A stretch of DNA of 64,000 bases, from the NCBI GenBank assembly GCA_905221605.1, contig CAJNDS010002206.1, positions 139,501 to 203,500 of the forward strand. The letters are read 5' to 3'. The number at the start of each line of letters is the position of its first letter. The stretch's first letter is position 1. The DNA comes from Symbiodinium natans. Its lineage: Eukaryota; Sar; Dinophyceae; Suessiales; Symbiodiniaceae. This document shows positions 56,567 through 64,000 of the stretch, one piece after another. The translations under genes were made by a program, and so were the position numbers. The notes beneath the pieces are model-generated. The model had not been told where the DNA came from, made no database searches, and saw only the letters and a program-made list of their open reading frames with translations.

Positions 56567-59500
56567 CTCAGCTTGAAAACAGGCTGCAAAAAAATGGCAA
56601 TTTGGAGATGCCGACTTTGCCGAATCCTGATCCAAGGGGCAATGCTTTCCTGCGCCCCGGCGGCCGCACACAATGCTGACAGCTGCGACTGCCAAGTTTG
56701 AATCTTGAAGCTACACGCTCAGGGACGTCAGGCATGGAGCAGAGTTGAGAGGCCCGATAGGCTATTTCACTGCTGCTTCACACTGCTTCTGTTAGCATAT
56801 GGCTTGGTGTGCAAAACAATGTTCGACGAATGTCAAGAGTAGGTTCGGGGAGCCTTACTTGTTCTCAAGAACTCTCGGACCTCCACGCCCACGGCCATGG
56901 CGATCGGCAGCTTGGCAAGTTGCTTCTTGCAGCACAAAGTTCTTCCGAGATGCCCAACTGCTTGCGAATGCTCTTCACATGATGCAAATTCTTCTCGTCT
57001 GGCTCCATAAGTTTGCACGCATACCTCTAGCTACTTGCTCGAGCGAAACGCTGGCAGGCAATGGCAGCAGGAACAAGTTGCACCTCCTGCAAGCGTATCT
57101 CCCTGGACTGGAAACGACGAGGACCCTTGCACCAGCCACCATCAGCCACCGATGCCAGCTCGGCAACTGTCCTGGTCTCCGTCTCCCTCCCACATCGCTT
57201 GCGCCTGCAGTCAGTGGGCAACCTGAAGCCCGACACGACATGAGCACATGCAAGCATCCATGCAATAGCTGGCTCCGAACATCGGATGCTCCATGAAAGG
57301 AAGTTCGGATCTTGCACAAGTCTGCCGTGACTGGGCGACGATGCAGACAACAAGTGCAAGAATAATGCGGACCTTCTGCATTTTGGCTTCGAAGCCGTCC
57401 GAACCTGTCCATCTCCAGAAGAATCAAAAGGTGAATGGCTCTTATCGTTTCTCTATTCCAAAGTCCATGCTGCCGTGTGCTGCACCGATACAGAAACAAA
57501 CGATCAGAGGCTCGGCTGCCCAGTGTGGATATCGACAAGAGGTAGAACTCAATTTCTGGGGTCGTGCTTAGACCCTCGCCTGCTCCAGTTTTGGCAATTT
57601 CGGAGTTGATCTCTGCCTAAACATGCTGCAAGGCAAAATTCAACTACACTGCGGACAGGTCCATATACATACACACCATATACATAACTGTATGTATATA
57701 TATATATACACATGTATGGAGAGAGAGAAAGAGAAAGAGAAAGAGAAAGAGAAAGAGAAAGAGAAAGAGAAACAGAAAGAGAAAGAGAAAGAGACAGAGA
57801 CAGAGACAGAGAAAGAGAAAGAGAAAGAGAAAGAGAAAGAGAAAGAGAAAGAGAAAGAGAAAGAGAAAGAGAGAAAGAGAGAAAGCTAGACGCGTTGCAG
57901 GCCCGTGTTTTACGTGCGTTCTGCTGTTTTCTATGGTTTTCTCGTTACATAGTTGTGACTCGATACATCGTTCCAGTGAATCGTTTTGCGAAAGAAAAGG
58001 TTTCTTAGGGCGTATCTTGTCTGAAAAGGCAGACACCAGGTCCAGGGAGAATAATGTAAACATCATACACAAAAAAACCTCTCTCGGGAACTGCTTGCAT
58101 GCGGACTACACAAGACTACCTCGACAGGGAGACCCAAGAACGGCAATACTGTGAGCAGACAGCAAGTGCTTTCCATTTCAAGAATGCTGGGGACCGGCAA
58201 TTTTGAAAACTCCATCTACGATGTTGTATTTTCAATTTATTTTACTCTATACTTTGCTCTAGAACAGTGCTTTATCCAGTACCCCGCAGCCCGAAACTGC
58301 TATTGCTATTGGGAGAAAAGGGGGGTGGGGGGAGAGGGCTCAGGGTCCCAATGCCATAGGCCATATCAAGGATAGAGATTGGACTGGGCATGTTACGGTT
58401 TGTGGAGGCTGGGGGCTACAGGTGCCGGGAGAATCTGGGGGCCGGGGGGGGATTAAGAAACACATTTAGACCTCCACATCCCTGAAAATCCCATACGACG
58501 CCTTGCAACTCTATCACCACCTCAAAGCATTGTCAAATCGTCACGGTGCCCTCATAGCATCACAGCAAAACCCTACACGAAAAGCGCACACAGAACTCTG
58601 CAGAATCCCATAGCCTTTTGTGCATGGTGCCCAGGCTCCGTACCATAAATGCATCGAGCGGGTCCTCCTTGCAAGCACTTACAGCCAAAACACTGACAAA
58701 ATTGCACGCTCAGGCAATCGAATTTTGCAGGTCTCAGGCAACCGATTCTGCAGGTTTCGATGTTGCTCATCACATCTCCTCGCCGTTCGCTGCTGGTTGC
58801 TGCCTCGATCGCGAAGGCAGCATGAGAAAGGTCGCCCTCGTGACGTGCTCTTGCTCGTGTAGCTGATGCCGCTGCCTACATCTTACCGCTCATTGCACAA
58901 TCGACACTGTCACCAGTCCATGTGATTCTCGCAGGAAATGCCGCACAATGCTGAGGACATCTCTGTGAAAACCGGACCCGTGTGGACGCTGTTCCTGCAA
59001 GCTCAAGTCTGAATTGGTGCAGAAACATAGGTAAACGGAGTTTCCACCCACCTACAAAGGCCGAATTGCGCATAGTCCTTGGCGAGCCGGCGCTTCGTTG
59101 AAGTAAGCCTGCTGCACAGCAAGATCAGCGATTTCGATGAAAAGCCGTGTGCACCACAACTCAACACGCAACCGACGCAAAACAGAAAGTGCTATCACTC
59201 GCACCTCATCATCATCATCTCGGAAATCGGGGCCACCCGCCATGAATGTAACAAGCCGCCTACAACAAGATAGTAGTTTATTCAGTTGGGAGTAACACGT
59301 GCAAAAACGAGCACAAACTAAAATGACGTCAACACGACAATGATCCAACATTCGGTTGAAGAGTGCTGAGACTACACATGCATGCGATAACGTTAAAGGA
59401 CATGGTTCTTTTCGTGGATGTCGGCCAACATGGCTGGCAAAAACGTGCATTTTTGTGTCTGCCCTGCCCCCCCCCCCCCTGCCCGAACTGCGGCATGCCA

Positions 59501-60677
59501 ATTATCGTTTTCTCTTCGGCACGACTAAATAGGATTCGACATGCACCTGTGGCCTTTCTACGTCTCTGAAATCTAGGAAGCATGCAGCAAGGCGGCAGCA
59601 CAAAGCTGACAGTGCCTTCGCAAGCAGCCATCCGCTTCAAGCTAGATGTGCACCACAAACAGGGTCCCCCACTTTGGGAGGCACACGAGGCAGCTGCAAG
59701 CGCTGTGAGGTAACTGGTACTGTCCACTATGATGAGAATTCTTCACACAGGTTGCACGCGAGAGTTGAAATCTACAACGGGCCGGGCAATGTGCCAGGTT
59801 TGTGCGAAGGGACTGTGCGCAACAGCAATTCCGCCAGCAACATGCCGTCCATGCCACTGCGGTTATCAATTTCAAGATACCGCAGGAATCCTGAGCCGGG
59901 TCGTGCGGCTGTTCGACTTCCTGTGAAACGTTCCGAATTCCCGACATGCCCACGGCTGAGAAGAGACATGATTTTCTGCAAGTGCCTTGGACAACAGATA
60001 GCAAAGAAGCCTCCGGGCCCCGGGCGTCGATCTAAAAAACTGCACAAACAAAGGGTGAGGCCATCCCAAACGATCCCAAAGGATGCCAGAGGTTGCAGGC
60101 CAACTAGCTACGAGCAAGCATGGCAAAGCATGGAAAAGCCAGCTAAAGTGGCCGGGACTGCGGACGACCTTAGGCGCAGCATGTTGCCCATACTGCACTT
60201 TGTCCAGAGCACATGCAATCATTCATCATGCAGCTTTCAGATACAAAGAACACTATGAGGCTGGCGCCCAGGCGCCCAGGGTGGCTTTCAACCCTTTCCA
60301 CCTCGATAAGTTTGCTAGAATGGGGGACACTTGGAGACTCTGAGCTCTAAACTTTGCATGCCACCTCATCTCTCAACAGGCGCCTCGAATGAAGGCCGTG
60401 GACGCCGACCTTTGCAGCAACCTGCATTTTTTCAGCCAAACATGCAACACACTGGCCTAGAGAACAGGGATGTGGAATTCCTGGCTTGCATCTAGGAGCT
60501 ATCTGAAACCTGAAGCGAGGCCACGGCCCAAATATGCATCGGTAAAACACTCGTCATCGCAACGAAACTTTACTTCCAAGTGTTGCGAATGGGCAAAAGC
60601 CCAGCTGATGTGACCAAGCTTACGATTTGATGCTGAGCATGCCAATCCCGACCTTGTTGGAGGGGGCAAGCCTGTGC
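56567..60677. other. Interval with weak minus-strand islands and microsatellites
   Basis: Weak coding-like minus pieces: SQLSALCAAAGAQESIAPW near 56660, QLAKLPIAMAVGVEVRE near 56890, SDGFEAKMQK near 57390, and LWCTRLFIEIADLAVQQAYF near 59130. They could be upstream exons of the PUB gene; none is diagnostic. The rest holds the GAGAAA tract and short homopolymer runs. Confidence 0.35.
57718..57888. repeat. GAGAAA microsatellite
   Basis: Hexanucleotide GAGAAA repeats with a few CAGAAA and CAGAGA units; preceded by a TATATA/CATA run at 57664-57712. Confidence 0.97.
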
Positions 60678-60774
60678 CCCGCAAGCCGAACACGGCCACT
60701 GCCTTTGCTCCAAAGGGTGTCAGCATCTCACGCACCAGGGAATGAACGTCCCAAACGCGCAGATGAAGATCCAG
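60678..60774 (-). CDS. Coding-like exon of 97 nt, unrecognised
   Basis: In-frame GTAG directly precedes the start and GGG|GC ends it. Reads LDLHLRVWDVHSLVREMLTP then FGAKAVAVFGLR. LRVWDVHS resembles the end of a WD40 repeat, but one motif is not enough to assign it. Confidence 0.45.
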
Positions 60775-63499
60775 CTACCAGGATGTTGCTCCCCTCCTAT
60801 CTAAACACTGGCAACGTGCTGCTACGACTCAAGTACAGCGACTGTTGCACAAACTCTGCAACACTCGGGCTTATTCATGCTCCAACGATGGCCACCACCC
60901 CTCACCAGCACCGCTTGCTATCACTTTCATGACCCTTCGAGCCAATTACTTTTACAATGTCCAGCCCGGGACCTACTCTATCCCCCATGACCACTGGATG
61001 CCACAGCAACTCAGCTCTGCCTCAGCTCGCGCGGCTGGCAGGGCACCAGCGCTCCGACCGCGGCTAATTGGAGGAGCCTCGACAAAATGGCCCAACAACT
61101 AGCACAAAGACACCGCGGAAGCTCGGGGACTTTTGGAAGAATTCCCAATCTTCGTTTTGGCTGTGCACTACGAGTCATTGGATCGCAGTTCTCAAATTAA
61201 CCAAAGTTATGTGAACCTGAGGAAGGATCTGCTCGTCTTTCTGGTCGGTGCTGAGTTCACACTTCTACGAAACGGCAGCAATGCCCGACGTCCCGACTAG
61301 GGCCGCGAGCAGGTACAGGCGGCCGAATCCGTCCGCCAGTCGTGGCAGGGCCTGAAGGAGAGCTGATGCTCGTCACTTACTGCAAATCTTGTCGGATGGC
61401 TACGTTTATCTTGCATGGTATTGTGCAGGTTGAGGTCAGCACGAGGCGTAGGATTTGGAGCCGGAGGAACCACTGCCTAACAGCAAGCACAGGGCCTTAA
61501 GCCAAATACACCCAGCTGCTACAAAAGCCCTGTCAGCAACTCGCTTGTCGCACATGTACATAAACGTGCACTTTAACGTGCCGGCAAGAAACTGATGCCT
61601 TACAAGGACTTGACGTGCGAGACATGTTAAAATCGAAATGGCTCAACTTAACCGACAAAAATGCCTATGTCCCCCTCATCCTAACAGTCCTGAATATTGA
61701 GGACTGTTAGTACAAGGGGGAACATCCCAACCTGTGTATCAGAAAATGTGTGGTGTTCCGGACTTGGAGGTTCCAATGCTTAACTATTTGATTTGTGATC
61801 GGAGAAATAGAATTGCTCCCTGGATTGGCAAGTGGCACTTTCATTCTACGAAGTGTGTGTATATGACTTCTAGAACTAGAAAATCGGCGAGGAATTGTTT
61901 TGGACCTTTTCTGGTACAGAGGCAGCCGAGGCTTTCCGAGAAAGATACGGGTTTTCCTATGACAATACAGAATAGAGGTTGTCTTATTCAAGTGGCACGC
62001 GATTGTTCAACCCCTTTCACACACAATGCTCGCATGATGGGTTTAGTAAAGGGTTCGCATGTTTTCTTAACGCAAGTCCTCTTCTACGGCATGATCGTTT
62101 CTCAAGCAAGCTTGCAAGGCTTCAAACGAGGTCGCAAACAGGGGGTGGGGGAGCCCCCCCCCCTTGCAACCACAATCATCGTGTGACAGGTTTGGAAAAG
62201 GATTCGTGTGTTTGATCTTTACATAAAGCAAGCTCGCAAAGCTTCAAAAGAAATAGAAAAGCAGGAGGGGAGGGGGGAGGCACAGTGCAAACACAATGTT
62301 CGCATGACGGGTTTGGAACAGGGTTCGCATATTTTCCTAAAACGCAAGTCCTCCAGTATGGCATGAGCTTTCCTTATAAATCGAGCTCGGGGGGTTGGGG
62401 GAAGAGGGGGGCTTAAGGCGGTCCCGCAGCTCACAGGTGCGAGGGCTCAGGACAGAGAGAACGAATAGTAAAGATTTCAAGAAACTGTGTGAGATCGCAA
62501 CGCTACAAATCATGTGTTGCGGCCCTGGGCAGCCGATGTCACAGGGTGCAACTTTTGCATGCCAAAATGACCGGATTCTCACACTATGCATGAAGCTGGA
62601 TGTCCATGTCGCAGCTCATGCAACAACCCTTTTATATGCGTACATTGTACATGTCCCGCCTGGCTTCGCACATGCATGTGTGAATTGCATGCAGTGCCTG
62701 CTCGCTGTTCTTTTGGTTCATGTCTGCAAAGGCCCGGCCTCGTCAGGCGGCGGTTCGGGCCTGGCATGCGAAGCAAAACAAATCCTGAGGGCGATTACGC
62801 TCGACTCTTGCTCATGAAAGTGAGAGCGAAGGAGATGAAGGATGGAAGGAGGGGGGGAGAGAGGGAGAGAGAGAGAGAGAGCGACAGACAGAGGGAGAGA
62901 TAGCGACAGACAGAGGGAGAGAGAGCGAGACAGAGAAAGAGAGTAAGCAGACCATTCAAACTAAAGCAAGCATGTCTTCCGGGATGGTATCGGGACTACA
63001 CGCGTGTACCCATTAAGGGGCGATCTCACCTGAGCTTCACAGCGGTGTAGCGCCCGCCCACCGGCCGAGTCTGCAGCTCCAGAGCCTGGTCATACTCCTC
63101 GGATGCCCCCCCCCTGGTGGCAAAATCATGAATACAACAAGAATTCCAATATCTAATCATGAGCATCAGACACTATCAGAGACTGAGAAGCAATGATAAG
63201 AGGAATGCAAATGGCCAAAGTCAGAGTAGCAGCAGGGATGTTGCACCCCAGCAGGCAGCTGGGGATTGCCGGGGCCCCCTTCTAGGTTTTGAAGTTCGTG
63301 GCGGCTGGTTGAGTCTCGCCTCTCATTTGGTGAATCCTTCGCGAAACAAACAAGAGCTGAGAGCGCGTCCCACGACGGAAGCGGCCTCAGAAACATAACC
63401 AACTGAGGCTAACATCTTAGATGCACGCTGACCTTCACAATCTGAGCCACAGCCGGCTTAACTCAGAATCAAGGAGGCTTCAATCATCTCTGCGGAAGA
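60775..63499. other. Interval without a supported gene
   Basis: Contains three diverged copies of a short segment with TTCGCATG/CGCAAGTCCTC (about 62030-62110, 62150-62240 and 62290-62370) and a GA microsatellite. Confidence 0.5.
62855..62945. repeat. GA/GACA microsatellite
   Basis: GAGAGA runs with repeated AGCGACAGACAGAGGGAGAG units. Confidence 0.93.
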
Positions 63500-63715
63500 C
63501 TACTGAGCATCACTGAGCAACAACTCAATCGCAACCCAGCCACAAGACAGCCTTTCAAGCAAGCCCTTCATGAACCAAGCTGCCCAATCGGACCATTCGT
63601 GGTGAGCTCGACCCAACGCTGCCTGAACAGCACGAGCTGTCGGAAGTTGCAACTTCAAGGCATGACTGCCAAGATAAAGTCCAGAATGCTCCTTCAGCGG
63701 ACTCGCATCCCAGAG
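63500..63715 (-). CDS. Coding-like C-terminal open frame of 71 codons, unrecognised
   Basis: The minus frame has no start of its own and runs to TAG at 63500-63502. It reads LKLQLPTARAVQAALGRAHH then EWSDWAAWFMKGLLERL, CGWVAIELLLSDAQ. Trp-rich helical character. It may be the last exon of a gene entering from the right edge. Confidence 0.4.
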   Translation of the reverse strand, partial: LWDASPLKEHSGLYLGSHALKLQLPTARAVQAALGRAHHEWSDWAAWFMKGLLERLSCGWVAIELLLSDAQ

Positions 63716-64000
63716 TCAAAGTCATTAACAAAAAAAACAAACCACCTCCCCATCCCAATTCTCCGAGGGCTGCACCGTTCCCGGTCGGTGCCTCCAGGCC
63801 ACGAGTTGGATTTTCAGGTCTCGGCTTGAGGAGCTCTTCCAAACTCGTCTTCAGCTGTGGGCGCCAACAATGTGCCGAAAAACAGGCGGTTGGTTGAAGT
63901 GACCATGGTGAGGCAGGGAGGATAAGCGCACATTTTGCTTGTAATGTACAGCAGCCGAGTCCTCTCAGCCATGGCGCGCTAAGGCCGACGTTATGTTCAG
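63716..64000. other. Right edge, nothing recognised
   Basis: No motif or repeat seen in these 285 bp. Confidence 0.5.

Noticed and set aside
57644-58072. Leu/Phe- and Glu/Lys-rich frames suggesting membrane or coiled-coil proteins
   Set aside because: Pure translation of the GAGAAA microsatellite.

Overview
The window looks like nuclear DNA of a dinoflagellate, most likely Symbiodiniaceae or a close relative. The grounds are: recognisable genes are cut into very small exons; most inferred introns are GC-AG rather than GT-AG; almost every acceptor reads AG|G; there is a large direct tandem array; plant-type TTTAGGG repeats lie inside the sequence; and every coding island that could be recognised is on the minus strand, as in dinoflagellate one-way gene blocks. 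This comes from reading the sequence only; no database was searched, and the genus is not established.

Layout. Bases 1-2966 hold no gene I can support. Bases 2967-19887 are a direct tandem array of six units of about 2.7 kb (one enlarged by a microsatellite of about 480 bp, one by a local duplication, the last diverged and ending in a fold-back). Each unit keeps the same minus-strand coding-like islands, and three of six copies of one island are broken. Bases 19888-23068 are low-complexity and minisatellite DNA.

From about 46.0 kb down to 23.1 kb, on the minus strand, runs a DEAD-box RNA helicase of the DDX42 (SF3b125) type. I could rebuild 30 exons (mean about 45 nt, the smallest 12 nt) covering all helicase motifs from Q to VI, with reading phase kept at nearly all junctions. 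Motif III and the next exon are separated by 12.9 kb. That stretch holds five blocks of telomere-like repeat, a 9-bp minisatellite and further minus-strand coding-like islands of an unrecognised gene, and the junction across it is out of phase for a standard intron.

From 53.6 kb down to 49.2 kb (minus) lie exons of an ADP-ribosylglycohydrolase (DraG/crystallin-J1) family protein whose two metal-binding signatures are altered. Just upstream, 56.6-54.1 kb (minus), are exons of one, perhaps two, PUB domains. PUB binds p97/VCP tails in known proteins. Whether PUB and the ADP-ribosylglycohydrolase belong to one protein cannot be decided here.

The rest (46.0-49.2, 56.6-64.0 kb) is mostly microsatellites, a G-rich block and two unrecognised coding-like islands. 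No rRNA, tRNA, spliced-leader RNA or CRISPR array was found. Almost all long open frames in the window are shadows of GC-rich repeats. The real coding sequence is in short islands flanked by splice sites.
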